Below are positions 44,201 through 57,087 of a stretch of DNA of 64,000 nt, in pieces (position 1 is the first letter of the stretch; each line of letters opens with the position of its first letter). The notes beneath the pieces are model-generated. The model was not told the origin of the DNA. It was given only the letters and a program-made list of their open reading frames with translations, and made no database searches. Both the position numbers and the translations under genes were made by a program. This DNA comes from Megaustenia siamemsis (taxonomy: Eukaryota; Mollusca; Gastropoda; Stylommatophora; Ariophantidae). Where the stretch lies: assembly GCA_032433765.1 (NCBI GenBank), contig JAVIAB010000047.1, positions 14,125,607 to 14,189,606 of the forward strand. The letters are read 5' to 3'.

Positions 44201-47200
44201 AATGTCATCTTTCTTCTCCCAATAAATAAACACATACAATCATCACAAAGACAATGCCATTTTTCTCTTCCCAAAAAATAAACACATCAGATCATCACAA
44301 AGACGATGTCATCTTTCTCCTCCCAATAAATAAACACACAAATCATCACAAAGACAATGTCATCTTTCTCCTCCCAATAAACAAGCACACTCAAATCATC
44401 ACAAAGACAATGCCATTTTTCTACTCCCAATAAATAAACACTCAGATCATCACAAAGACAATGTCATCTTTCTCCTCCCAATAAATAAACACTCAGATCA
44501 TCACAAAGACAATGTCATCTTTCTCCTCCCAATAAATAAACACATCAGATCATCACAAAGACAATGTCATCTTTCTCCTCCCAATAAATAAACACACAAA
44601 TCATCACAAAGACAATGTCATCTTTCTCCTCCCAATAAACAAGCACATTAGATCATCACAAAGGCAATGTCATCTTTCTTCTCCCAATAAATAAACACAT
44701 ACAATCATCACAAAGACAATGCCATTTTTCTCTTCCCAAAAAATAAACACTCAAATCATCACAAAGACAATGCCATTTTTTACTCCCAATAAATAAACAC
44801 TCAGATCATCACAAAGACAATGTCATCTTTCTCCTCCCAATAAATAAACACTCAGATCATCACAAAGACAATGTCATCTTTCTCCTCCCAATAAATAAAC
44901 ACATCAGATCATCACAAAGACAATGTCATCTTTCTCCTCCCAATAAATAAACACACAAATCATCACAAAGACAATGTCATCTTTCTCCTCCCAATAAACA
45001 AGCACATTCAAATCATCACAAAGACAATGTCATCTTTCTCCTTCCAATACATAAACACATCAGATCATCACAAAGACAATGTCATCTTTCTCCTCCCAAT
45101 AAATAAACACTCAAATCATCACAAAGACAATGTCATCTTTCTCCTCCCAATAAATAAACACTCAAATCATCACGAAGACAATGTCATCGTTCTCCTCCCA
45201 ATAAATAAACACATCAGATCATCACAAAGACAATGACATCTTTCACCTCCCAATAAATAATCACTGAAATCATCACAAAGACAATGTCATCTTTCTCCTC
45301 CCAATAAATAAACACACAAATCATCACAAAGACAATGCCATCTTTAACCTCCCAATAAATAAACACACAGATCATCACAAAGACAATGTCATCTTTCTTC
45401 TCCCAATAAATAAACACTCAGATCATCACAAAGACAATGTCATCTTTCTCCTCCCAATAAATAAACACTCAGATCATCACGAAGACAATGCCACCTTTCT
45501 ATTACCAATAAATAAACACCCAGATCATCACAAAGACAATGTCATCTTTCTCCTCCCAATACATAAACACATCAGATCATCACAAAGACAATGCCACCTT
45601 TCTATTCCCAATTAATAAACACATCAGATCATCACAAAGACAATGCCATCTTTCTCCTCCCAATAAATAAACACTCAGATCATCACAAAGACAATGCCAT
45701 CTTTCTCCTCCCAATAAATAAACACATTAGATCATCACAAAGGCAATGTCATCTTTCTTCTCCCAATAAATAAACACATACAATCATCACAAAGACAATG
45801 CCATTTTTCTCTTCCCAAAAAATAAACACTCAAATCATCACAAAGACAATGCCATTTTTCTACTCCCAATAAATAAACATTCAGATCATCACAAAGACAA
45901 TGTCATCTTTCTCCTCCCAATACATAAACACTCAGATCATCACAAAGACAATGTCATCTTTCTCCTCCCAATAAATAAACACATCAGATCGTCACAAAGA
46001 CAATGTCATCTTTCTCCTCCCAATAAATAAACACACAAATCATCTCAAAGACAATGTCATCTTTCTCCTCCCAATAAATAAGCACATTAGATCATCACAA
46101 AGGCAATGTCATCTTTCTTCTCCCAATAAATAAACACATACAATCATCACAAAGACAATGCCATTTTTCTCTTCCCAAAAAATAAACACTCAAATCATCA
46201 CAAAGACAATGCCATTTTTCTACTCCCAATAAATAAACACTCAGATCATCACAAAGACAATGTCATCTTTCTCCTCCCAATACATAAACACTCAGATCAT
46301 CACAAAGACAATGTCATCTTTCTCCTCCCAATAAATAAACACACAAATCATCACAAAGACAATGTCATCTTTCTCCTCCCAATAAACAAGCACATTCAAA
46401 TCATCACAAAGACAATGTCATCTTTCTCCTTCCAATACATAAACACATCAGATCATCACAAAGACAATGTCATCTTTCTCCTCCCAATAAATAAACTCTC
46501 AAATCATCACAAAGACAATGTCATCTTTCTCCTCCCAATAAATAAACACTCAAATCATCACAAAGACAATGTCATCGTTCTCCTCCCAATAAATAAACAC
46601 ATCAGATCATCACAAAGACAATGACATCTTTCACCTCCCAATAAATAATCACTGAAATCATCACAAAGACAATGTCATCTTTCTCCTCCCAATAAATAAA
46701 CACACAAATCATCACAAAGACAATGTCATCTTTCTCCTCCCAATAAACAAGCACATTCAAATCATCACAAAGACAATGTCATCTTTCTCCTTCCAATACA
46801 TAAACACATCAGATCATCACAAAGACAATGTCATCTTTCTCCTCCCAATAAATAAACACTCAAATCATCACAAAGACAATGTCATCTTTCTCCTCCCAAT
46901 AAATAAACACTCAAATCATCACGAAGACAATGTCATCGTTCTCCTCCCAATAAATAAACACATCAGATCATCACAAAGACAATGACATCTTTCACCTCCC
47001 AATAAATAATCACTGAAATCATCACAAAGACAATGTCATCTTTCTCCTCCCAATAAATAAACACTCAGATCATCACAAAGACAATGTAATCTTTCACCTC
47101 CCAATAAATAAACACTCAGATCATCACAAAGACAATGCCATCTTTCTCCTCCCAATAAATAAACACTCAGATCATCACAAAGACAATGTCATCTTTCTCC

Positions 47201-50200
47201 TCCCAATAAATAAAAACTCAGATCATCACAAAGACAATGTCATCTTTCTCCTCCCAAAAAATAAACACACAGATCATCATAAAGACAGTCATCTTTCTCC
47301 TCCCAAAAAATAAACACTCAGATCATCACAAAGACAATGTAATCTTTCTGCTCCCAATAAATAAACGCACAGATCATCACAAAGACAATGTCATCTTTCT
47401 CCTCCCAATAAATAAACACACAGATCATCACAAAGACAATGTCATCTTTTTCCTCCCAATAAATAAACGCACAGATCATCACAAAGACTATGTCATCTTT
47501 CTCCTCCCAATAAATAAACACTCAGATCATCACAAAGACAATGTCATCTTTCTCCTCCCAATAAATAAACACTCAGATCATCACAAAGACAATGCCACCT
47601 TTCTATTACTAATAAATAAACACTCAGATCATCACAAAGACAATGTCATCTTTCTCCTCCCAATAAATAAACACTCAGATCATCACAAAGACAATGTCAT
47701 CTTTCTCCTCCCAATAAATAAACACATCAGATCATCACAAAGACAATGTCATCTTTCTCCTCCCAATAAATAAACATACAAATCATCACAAAGACAATGT
47801 CATCTTTCTCCTCCCAATAAACAAGCACATTAGATCAACACAAAGGCAATGTCATCTTTCTCCTCCCAATAAATAAACACATCAGATCATCACAAAGACA
47901 ATGTCATCTTTCACCTCCCAATAAATAATCACTGAAATCATCACAAAGGCAATGTCATCTTTCTCCTCCCAATAAATAAACACTCAAATCATCACAAAGA
48001 CAATGTCATCTTTCTCCTCCCAATAAATAAACACTCAAATCATCACGAAGACAATGTCATCGTTCTCCTCCCAATAAATAAACACATCAGATCATCACAA
48101 AGACAATGTCATCTTTCACCTCCCAATAAATAATCACTGAAATCATCACAAAGACAATGTCATCTTTCTCCTCCCAATAAATAAACACTCAGATCATCAC
48201 AAAGACAATGCCATCTTTCTCCTCCCAATAAATAAACACTCAGATCATCACAAAGACAATGTCATCTTTCTCCTCCCAAAAAATAAACACACAGATCATC
48301 ATAAAGACAATGTCATCTTTCTCCTCCCAATAAATAAACACTCAGATCATCACAAAGACAATGTAATCTTTCTGCTCCCAATAAATAAACGCACAGATCA
48401 TCACAAAGACAATGTCATCTTTAACCTCCCAATAAATAAACACACAGATCATCACAAAGACAATGTCATATTTCTCCTCCCAATACATAAACACTCAGAT
48501 CATCACAAAGACAATGTCATCTTTCTCCTCCCAATAAATAAACACTCAGATCATCACAAAGACAATGTCACCTTTCTATTACCAATAAATAAACACTCAG
48601 ATCATCACAAAGACAATGTCATCTTTCTCCTCCCAATACATAAACACATCAGATCATCACAAAGACAATGCCACCTTTCTATTTCCAATTAATAAACACA
48701 TCAGATCATCACAAAGACAATGCCATCTTTCTCCTCCCAATAAAACAACACTCAGATCATCACAAAGGCAATGCCATCTTTCTCCTCCCAATAAATAAAC
48801 ACATTAGATCATCACAAAGGCAATGTCATCTTTCTTCTCCCAATAAATAAACACATACAATCATCACAAAGACAATGCCATTTTTCTCTTCCCAAAAAAT
48901 AAACACTCAAATCATCACAAAGACAATGCCATTTTTCTACTCCCAATAAATAAACACTCAGATCATCACAAAGACAATGTCATCTTTCTCCTCCCAATAA
49001 ATAAACACTCAGATCATCACAAAGACAATGTCATCTTTCTCCTCCCAATAAATAAACACATCAGATCATCACAAAGACAATGTCATCTTTCTCCTCCCAA
49101 TAAATAAACACACAAATCATCACAAAGACAATGTAATCTTTCTCCTCCCAATAAACAAGCACATTAGATCATCACAAAGGCAATGTCATCTTTCTTCTCC
49201 CAATAAATAAACACATACAATCATCACAAAGACAATGCCATTTTTCTCTTCCAAAATAATAAACACTCAAATCATCACAAAGACAATGCCATTTTTCTAC
49301 TCCCAATAAATAAACACTCAGATCATCACAAAGACAATGTCATCTTTCTCCTCCCAATAAATAAACACTCAGATCATCACAAAGACAATGTCATCTTTCT
49401 CCTCCCAATAAATAAACACATCAGATCATCACAAAGACGATGTCATCTTTCTCCTCCCAATAAATAAACACACAAATCATCACAAAGACAATGTCATCTT
49501 TCTCCTCCCAATAAACAAGCACATTCAAATCATCACAAAGACAATGTCATCTTTCTTCTCCCAATAAATAAACGCACAGATCATCACAAAGACAATGTCA
49601 TCTTTAACCTCCCAATAAATAAACACTCAAATCATCACGAAGACAATGTCATCTTTCTTCTCCCAATAAATAAACGCACAGATCATCACAAAGACAATGA
49701 CATCTTTCACCTCCCAATAAATAATCACTGAAATCATCACAAAGACAATGTCATCTTTCTCCTCCCAATAAATAAACACACAAATCATCACAAAGACAAT
49801 GTCATCTTTCTCCTCCCAATAAATAAACACTCAAATCATCACGAAGACAATGTCATCGTTCTCCTCCCAATAAATAAACACATCAGATCATCACAAAGAC
49901 AATGACATCTTTCACCTCCCAATAAATAATCACGGAAATCATCACAAAGACAATGTCATCTTTCTCCTCCCAATAAATAAACACTCATATCATCACAAAG
50001 ACAATGTCATCTTTCACCTCCCAATAAATGAACACTCAGATCATCACAAAGACAATGCCATCTTTCTCCTCCCAATAAATAAACACTCAGATCATCACAA
50101 AGACAATGTCATCTTTCTTCTCCCAATAAATAAACACTCAGATCATCACAAAGACAATGTCATCTTTCTCCTCCCAAAAAATAAACACACAGATCATCAT

Positions 50201-51235
50201 AAAGACAGTCATCTTTCTCCTCCCAATAAATAAACACTCAGATCATCACAAAGACAATGTCATCTTTCTCCTCCCAAAAAATAAACACACAGATCATCAT
50301 AAAGACAGTCATCTTTCTCCTCCCAATAAATAAACACTCAGATCATCACAAAGACAATGTCATCTTTCTCCTCCCAAAAAATAAACACACAGATCATCAT
50401 AAAGACAGTCATCTTTCTCCTCCCAATAAATAAACACTCAGATCATCACAAAGACAATGTAATCTTTCTGCTCCCAATAAATAAACGCACAGATCATCAC
50501 AAAGACAATGTCATCTTTCTGCTCCCAATAAATAAACACACAGATCATCACAAAGACAATGTCATCTTTCTCCTCCCAATAAATAAACACTCAGATCATC
50601 ACAAAGACAATGTCATCTTTCTCCTCCCAATAAATAAACACTCAGATCATCACAAAGACAATGCCACCTTTCTATTACTAATAAATAAACACTCAGATCA
50701 TCACAAAGACAATGTCATCTTTCTCCTCCCAATACATAAACACATCAGATCATCACAAAGACAATGCCACCTTTCTATTCCCAATTAATAAACACATCAG
50801 ATCATCACAAAGACAATGCCATCTTTCTCCTCCCAATAAATAAACACTCAGATCATCACAAAGGCAATGCCATCTTTCTCCTCCCAATAAATAAACACAT
50901 TAGATCATCACAAAGGCAATGTCATCTTTCTTCTCCCAATAAATAACACATAAGATCATCACAAAGACAATGCCATTTTTCTCCTCCCAATAAATAAACA
51001 CTCAAATCATCACAAAGACAATGCCATTTTTCTACTCCCAATAAATAAACACTCAAATCATCACAAAGACAATGCCATTTTTCTACTCCCAATAAATAAA
51101 CACTCAAATCATCACAAAGACAATGCCATCTTTCTCCTCCCAATAAATAAACACATCAGATCATCACAAAGACATTGCCATTTTTCTCCTCCCAATAAAT
51201 AAACACATCAGATCATCACAAATTCAATGCCATCT
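41270..51235. repeat. 51/52-bp satellite array, about 195 monomers, with higher-order repeats
   Basis: The monomer reads about CAGATCATCACAAAGACAAT, GTCATCTTTCTCCTCCCAAT, AAATAAACACT; the ACACATCAG variant adds one base. Nearly every monomer has AATAAATAAACA. The left edge (41270-41400) is diverged, then comes a run of the CTCCAAATAAATAAACATT subtype to about 41690. The interior mixes subtypes (CCACCTTTCTATT, CCATTTTTCTCTTCCC, CATCGTTCTCC) in recurring order. One block recurs near 42914, 44047, 45591, 48668 and 50764; another near 45027, 46415 and 46776. Monomers are 17 codons, which explains the many 60-180 residue frames (DHHKDNVIFLLPINKHS type). No gene lies inside. Confidence 0.97.
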
Positions 51236-51440
51236 TTCCTTCTTTTGAAGAAGGAGAAGAAGAAGGAGAAGAAGAAGGAGAAGAAAGAGAAGAAGGAGAA
51301 GAAAGAGAAGGAGAATAAAGAGAAGAAGGAGAAGAAGAAGGAGGAAGAGGAGGAGAAGAAGAAGGAGAAGAAGGAAGAAGAAGAAGGAAGAAGAAGAAGA
51401 AAGAGGAGGAGAATGAGAAGAAAAAGAAGAAGAAGATAAG
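51236..51440. repeat. Purine tract (GAAGGA)n
   Basis: About 200 bp of GAAGAAGGA permutations, abutting the end of the satellite. Strand-asymmetric homopurine DNA of this kind can form triplex structures. The Lys/Glu and Phe/Ser frames are artefacts. Confidence 0.95.
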
Positions 51441-51534
51441 ACTCCCCTGAAATGTCAACTCTCGGGCTCATTTGAAGAGAGTAGGAACAATGATTCAATT
51501 ACAAAAATAAAGGGTGCATTAATGTCAACCTGGC

Positions 51535-51815
51535 TCAACTGGTGAGCGCACAAGAAGAAAATCAAAACTTCAATCGTTTTACTTTAGGTCTAGTTCCTTT
51601 GGGAACATCTGGCAAGTGTCGCACATCATGGATAGCGTGTATAAGGAATGGTATAACATCATTTGAGACTGTGCTAAGGCAAAACTTAGAAGAGAAAAGA
51701 GGGTGGAAAAATCCAGTGGATCAGTGGACCTGACTTGTACATTATGTGGCCGTGTGTGTTTGTCAAACATTGGTAGAATTAGCTACGAAATAAGCTGTTC
51801 GACAAAAACAAAACC
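51535..51815 (+). mobile_element. LINE-H C-terminus with zinc-finger-like end
   Basis: The plus frame at 51542-51733 includes LGTSGKCRTSWIACIRNGIT, then FETVLRQNLEEKRGWKNPVD. After a frameshift at about 51730, the next frame reads TCTLCGRVCLSNIGRISYEI then SCS. This resembles the C-x2-C...H...C terminal finger found on some LINE proteins, with the His position changed to Tyr. The fragment is inactive. Confidence 0.55.
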
Positions 51816-51821
51816 TCAAAA

Positions 51822-51915
51822 AATATACACAACAGCCTTCATTAGGCCGTCTGACAAGACGAAAAGATCATATACACAATAGCCTCCATTAGACCGTCTG
51901 ACAAGACGAAAAGGG
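51822..51915. repeat. Short tandem duplication, 2 copies
   Basis: ATATACACAACAGCCTTCAT / ATATACACAATAGCCTCCAT, followed by TAGRCCGTCTGACAAGACG, in both copies; period about 54 bp. Confidence 0.85.
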
Positions 51916-52164
51916 CCATATAGTCCTTCACACGCTATTCAAAGCAGTTGTACTTTTTCATAAGAACAGTGTTGTTTTGAGGCTATGGTGCACCCATCAA
52001 GGTGAAAGGTCGAAGTTCAAGAATATCCCGTCACTTAAAGTAAAGGTCTAAATTTCAACTTATTTGACATCGTGATTAGATGCTAAATGAGATGGCCAGT
52101 GCTCCCTCCTCACTGCTATTACTTTCATCAACAGAAAAGTCGGGTATTCATTTCTTCTCAAATT

Positions 52165-52255
52165 TATCAATATAATTATTCTTACACTGGGATTGAACCA
52201 AAAGTCTCCCGGTTACCAAGCCAGAGCTTTAATGACTACACTACTTGCTCTCCCT
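52165..52255 (-). mobile_element. Putative tRNA-derived SINE head
   Basis: The minus strand has AGCAAGTAGTGTAGTCATTA (box-A-like TAGTGTAGTCA), and about 40 bp later TTTGGTTCAATCCCAGTG (box-B-like). The end of the element is not defined. Confidence 0.45.
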
Positions 52256-52600
52256 GGAAAAAGATTCCATTTGAAAACAACACAAATCGGTTCGGTCAGG
52301 TTTCTGTATTTAGTAACCACTGATTTCAGAATCGATTAAATCGATTATCAACATTCCTACTGAAGAGGGCAGACTATAAAATTATAGGCCTTTTGTTTGT
52401 TAAAATTTGGAGCGTAAAATAACCCTTTCCATTTGAAAATCGAAAAGTCTATATTTTTGTTTATCCTGGGCACTGTTTCAAATTAATGAAACCACTTAAA
52501 TGTTTCCGCTTGCATTCGGTCTTTCAGAATCAGAATTTACATTCTGCCCATCACGTTTAATTGAATAAAATAAACATAAAATGGTATGGAGCAGCTAAAC
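52256..52600. other. Unassigned spacer
   Basis: AT-rich, with no element or frame recognised. Confidence 0.5.
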
Positions 52601-52604
52601 TAAT

Positions 52605-52660
52605 AGAGAGACAGGACAAACTACAACGTTCCGGCAAGAGCCTACATCAGGTATAACAAA
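52605..52660 (-). other. Hammerhead-like motif, Penelope type, degenerate
   Basis: The minus strand reads CCTGATGTAGGCTCTTGCC, then GGAACGTTGTAGTTTGTC. It is homologous to 23632-23668 (CTGATGAAGTCCTTTGCC, GAGGCGTCGTAGTTTGTC). The CUGANGA, stem II, GAAA order is preserved but the core bases are mutated. Confidence 0.45.
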
Positions 52661-52779
52661 ATTTAAAAAAAACCTATACAAACAACACATAACTCAAACC
52701 AGTAAACATAACATAGGTATTAAAACATTCGCAGCCCTGCATAATGTTTAATATTTTGTATATTAGTGATTTTTGCTGG

Positions 52780-53112
52780 GGGGGGGGGCTTTGGTAGTCC
52801 GGTTAGGAAAACCACTCTAATAGCTACTACACTTCGGGCAACATGTCTTCGATTCTCCCTGGAAGCAGTTTGTGAATTGTTCTCGTGGGGACAAAAAAAA
52901 AAGATACGCCTTCGGTCGACCCAGCCGCTGGCAGAAATGGGTACACGAGTTCATACTCAGGAAAGGTGAGGAATGGCGCCTCGCTCATGAGTTACGATGC
53001 TTGAGGCGACGCTGGACTGAAGTCTTAGAACACTTCTAGATAGACAGCCGAGCACATATGGGTAATAACCCACGTGCTAAGACGCCGATTCTAGTCTCGT
53101 AACTTTGCCGTT
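52780..53112 (+). mobile_element. SINE2 copy 3
   Basis: Homologous throughout to 16859-17190: GTCGACCCAGCCGCTGG, AAATGGGTACACGAG, AGGTGAGGAATGGCGCCTCG and an AAGACGCCGATTCTAGTC end. It starts in a G tract. Confidence 0.8.
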
Positions 53113-53480
53113 TATTTGTAAAATTTGTGTTCATCTACGTTTAGTCAAAATCATTCTGTCAATCATACTACGACAATCATGCAACGACAATCACATTCAG
53201 AATATTACATTGAATTAATCACTTCTGCATTTGCTGGTCAACGTCACAGTGGTTGAAGCCTCACTGCCAAACATGACAGCAATTTTATGTGATTAACTTT
53301 GCATGTGTAAGGGAGATAATTTCAAAATAAATGACAGCGATAACTCGCTTATCAGGGGCAAAGACGTCTGTTCACCCAGTAAATGGGCTGAGTGCGGCCA
53401 CCGACACATAGCTGACTGCATAAGCCAGAATCGGCAATCAACAGAGCTGATCAAGACGCCGCTACATCCCCAACGGTGCA
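53113..53480. other. Unassigned spacer
   Basis: Nothing recognised. It leads into the 28-bp array. Confidence 0.5.
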
Positions 53481-53481
53481 C

Positions 53482-54505
53482 ACCAACATTTCCAACTTCA
53501 CTCTCACATACCAAAATTGCCAACTTCACTCTCACACACACCAACATTGCCAACTTCATTATTACACACCAACATTGCCAACTTCACTCTCACACACCAA
53601 CATTGCCAACTTCATTATTACACACCAACATTGCCAACTTCACTCTCACACACCAACATTGCCAACTTCACTCTCACACACCAACATTGCCAACTTCACT
53701 CACACACCAACATTGCCAACTTTACTCTCACACACCAACATTGCCAACTTCACTCTCACACACCAACATTGCCAACTTCACTCTCACACACCAACATTGC
53801 CAACTTCCCTCTCACACACCAACATTGCCAACTTCACTCTCACACACCAACATTGCCAACTTCCCTCTCACACACCAACATTGCCAACTTCACTCTCACA
53901 CACCAACATTGCCAACTTCACTCTCACACACCAACATTGCCAACTTCACTCTCACACACCAACATTGCCAACTTCACTCTCACACACCAACATTGCCAAC
54001 TTCACTCTCACACACCAACATTGCCAACTTCACTCTCACACACCAACATTGCCAACTTCACTCTCACACACCAACATTGCCAACTTCACTCTCACACACC
54101 AACATTGCCAACTTCACTCTCACACACCAACATTGCCAACTTCCCTCTCACACACCAACATTGCCAACTTCCCTCTCACACACCAACATTGCCAACTTCC
54201 CTCTCACACACCAACATTGCCAACTTCCCTCTCACACACCAACATTGCCAACTTCACTCTCACACACCAACATTGCCAACTTCACTCTCACACACCAACA
54301 TTGCCAACTTCCCTCTCACACACCAACATTGCCAACTTCACTCTCACACACCAACATTGCCAACTTCCCTCTCACACACCAACATTGCCAACTTCCCTCT
54401 CACACACCAACATTGCCAACTTCCCTCTCACACACCAACATTGCCAACTTCCCTCTCACACACCAACATTGCCAACTTCCCTCTCACACACCAACATTGC
54501 CAACG
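53482..54505 (+). repeat. 28-bp minisatellite, about 36 copies (forward array)
   Basis: Units read AACTTCACTCTCACACACCA then ACATTGCC, almost invariant apart from CACTC/CCCTC and a few units with ATTATTAC. Because 28 is not a multiple of three, each frame cycles through all three readings, and all three plus frames stay open for over 1 kb. The same satellite family lies inverted at 61235-62912. Confidence 0.97.
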
Positions 54506-54685
54506 GTACTCCTGGAAAGAGCCTACCCCGACCTGCCAGACTGGCAGGAATCGAAGAGGGAAGGCAATCCGGTACTTAAAAATACCGTGCAGTTCAGAAG
54601 TCGGTCAAATTCAAAGTAAGTTCAAAGTTGATTGGCTTCTCTTGTGGGTGAAACTATAACTTTGACTTATACACAGTATTTCTTG

Positions 54686-55396
54686 AGTTACAAGAAATGT
54701 CTACATTATAGTGAAAGAAAGCAAAAATAAAGGACTCAGCCTTAATAGCAGAAATACAGAAGTAATGGTAACAATAAAGAAAAAGACATCACCTCAGTGC
54801 GAAATAAAGACAAGTGAAACAATAATAAAACAGGCAAATGAATTTAAATATCGGGAAAATTTGTTAACCTCTGACTGAAGATGTACAACATCAGAGGCTA
54901 AGATGCAGAATGGCTCAGGCAAAAGCAGCCTTTAAAAAAATGAGGAAGATACTATGCAACCCATTTTTGACAATAGAAACAAGAAGAAGAGTTCTTAAAT
55001 GTTATGTAGAGCCAGTCTTAACATGTGGATGTGATTCATAGACAATAGGACAACAGACAAGAAAATCACTGAAATCTGTAGAAATGTGGTTTTACAGAAG
55101 AATGTTGAGAACACCAAGGACAGCTAAGAAGAGTAATGAAAATGTTGCAAAAGAGGCCATAGCAAAAACAGAGCTAATTTCCAATATTAGAAAGAAACAA
55201 TCATTATTTTGGTCATGTAATGAGAAGAGAACAACTGGAATATGTTGTAACAACTGGGAAGAGATAGAGGGAAGCAAAGAGAAAAATATACCAGACAGCT
55301 TGGCAGAAGGTCAACAACAGAAATGATAAAATAACTGTCGTGATCGAAAGTTGTGGAGAGACATGATCACCTACGCCAGCAGGCCAGGTACTCGAT
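54686..55396 (+). mobile_element. RTE-A LINE, 5'-truncated
   Basis: The plus strand carries GAAAGAAAGCAAAAATAAAG (the KESKNKGLSLN region), RT C-terminal sequence with a frame at 55084-55326 (WFYRRMLRTPRTAKKSNENV), and an end at GGCCAGGTACTCGATATTAT that lacks the full GAT tail. Stops disrupt it. Confidence 0.87.
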
Positions 55397-55399
55397 ATT

Positions 55400-55790
55400 A
55401 TTGTGATACACAAAGTGATGTTTGCACCGGACATCACACATTTGATTACAAAACCCGTCAGTAAAACAATAAAAAACCAGAGATTAGACAATGCCTAAAT
55501 ATATGATTTTCTTCTCCAAATAAAGAGCAGCGTACCTTTATACAACGATAGCGTAGACTTGGGATAAGGAGAGAAAATGTCAAACAGTAGTGACGGATGT
55601 AGAGACTTGTCTGTGGCCACTGCTCAAATAAAGTAGGGAATTGGCAAATAATTGCAGTGCTGCGGTAAAGCTGGTACCAAGGAGGCTGTAGTGGGGTGTA
55701 ACGTACACTTCTTTAAACAGCTTTACTAAAAGCTGTCACTAAAACCTTATAGGTCTACGTTACACCCACCTACTGGCTCCAGGAGATGTA
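55400..55790. other. Spacer with a nested hairpin
   Basis: GGGTGTAACGTA (55694-55705) pairs perfectly with TACGTTACACCC (55756-55767). Inside the loop, ACAGCTTT (55717-55724) pairs with AAAGCTGT (55729-55736). The left part is shared with 11685-11750. It could be a MITE end or structured RNA; there is no further evidence. Confidence 0.5.
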
Positions 55791-55795
55791 TTTGT

Positions 55796-56495
55796 TGGAT
55801 GGAACGATGGATGGATGGATGGAAGGATGCATGGATGGGTGGGTGGGTGGGTGAATGGATGGATGGATGGGTGGGTGGGTGATGGGGGGTGGGTGGGTAG
55901 ATGGATGGATGGATGGATGGATGGATGGATGGATGGATGGATGGATGGATGGATGGATGGGTGGATGGATGGATGGGTGGATGGATGGATGGATGGATGC
56001 GTGGGTGGGTGGGTGGGTGGATGGGTGGGTGGGTGATGGGGGGTGGGTGGGTAGATGGATGGATGGATGGGTGGGTGGGTGAATGGATGGATGGATGGGT
56101 GGGTGGGTGATGGGGGGTGGGTGGGTAGATGGATGGATGGATGGATGGGTGGGTGGGTGGGTGGATGGATGGATGGATGGGTGGGTGGGTGAATGGATGG
56201 ATGGATGGGTGGGTGGGTGATGGGGGGTGGGTGGGTAGATGGATGGATGGATGGATGAGTGGATGGATGGGTGGGTGGGTGGGTGGGTGGGTGATGGGGG
56301 GTGGGTGGGTAGATGGATGGATGGATGGATGGGTGAGTGGGTGGGTGGGTGGGTGGATGGATGGGTGGGTGGGTGGGTGGATGGATGGATGGTTTGATGG
56401 ATGGATGGATGTTTGATGGATGGATGGATGGATGGATGGATGGATGGATGGATGGATGGATGGATGAATGAATGGATTGATTGATCGATCGATAT
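55796..56495. repeat. GGAT/GGGT tetranucleotide array with higher-order pattern
   Basis: About 700 bp of ATGG and GTGG steps. A block with GTGATGGGGGGTGGGTGGG recurs near 55878, 56033, 56108, 56218 and 56292, giving higher-order units of roughly 75-155 bp. The G-rich strand has many GGG runs. Confidence 0.96.
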
Positions 56496-56813
56496 AAGTG
56501 AAGTTTCTTATAGGGAATGATATAATATTTCATCGCACTATGCCACCACACCATTTGTTGCTGAGCGCGGCCAGTCCTGTTCCAACTGTCACTTTCACTC
56601 CAGTGAGCCAAGTCTGTATTCCTACTTGCAGTCGGGTCGACCAAAAAGCTAAAAGCTACATGTCTATCTATATTAAGTAGCCGGATCGTTACCATCATGC
56701 CACTGACGCTCATCTGTCCCGTTAAATGTAAATAAATATTTATTTTTAGGGAAAGCTGCAGCTGTTTGTGGAGAAGACCTTTGGAGAACACCATGAGATC
56801 AAATCAGTAACTG
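56496..56813. other. Unassigned spacer
   Basis: No element or convincing frame. Confidence 0.5.
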
Positions 56814-56833
56814 AGACTCGCACGTAAAAAAGT

Positions 56834-57080
56834 TAAAGAGCCCCGTCACGCCAAATGGCGTATAGAGAATATGGTCTTGGTGACCATAAATTTTAAAGAC
56901 CTTCAACACATGGTTTTTGAGGTAATGTGGTCGGTATTACGCCCGTGCCGCTTTACTTTCCCAGAAAAAATCCTGTACTCATTAAAGGCTGGGTGAACCC
57001 GGAAGCCGTCGGTTGGGATCGAACCTTACCTCTTGTCCTTTGTAGTCCAATTCACTAACCACTGAGCTATCACGGCTCCC
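56834..57080 (-). mobile_element. SINE1 copy, near full length
   Basis: Head GGGAGCCGTGATAGCTCAGTG (minus), box B GGTTCGATCCC, core and tail present. AGACTCG occurs at 56814-56820 and 57081-57087, a possible 7-bp target duplication. Confidence 0.88.
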
Positions 57081-57087
57081 AGACTCG

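Noticed and set aside
47237..47773. A 178-codon frame in the 51-bp satellite
   Set aside because: A 17-codon monomer keeps the frame open; both strands carry such frames.
41270..51235. CRISPR-like array (regular repeats)
   Set aside because: Units are contiguous with no unique spacers and variation is spread along the monomer; it is a eukaryotic satellite.
53303..54659. Three overlapping frames of 367-438 codons
   Set aside because: They are the same 28-bp satellite read in three phases; the flanking codons show no domain.
55760..56794. A 344-codon minus frame rich in HPSI
   Set aside because: It is the reverse strand of a GGAT/GGGT simple repeat.
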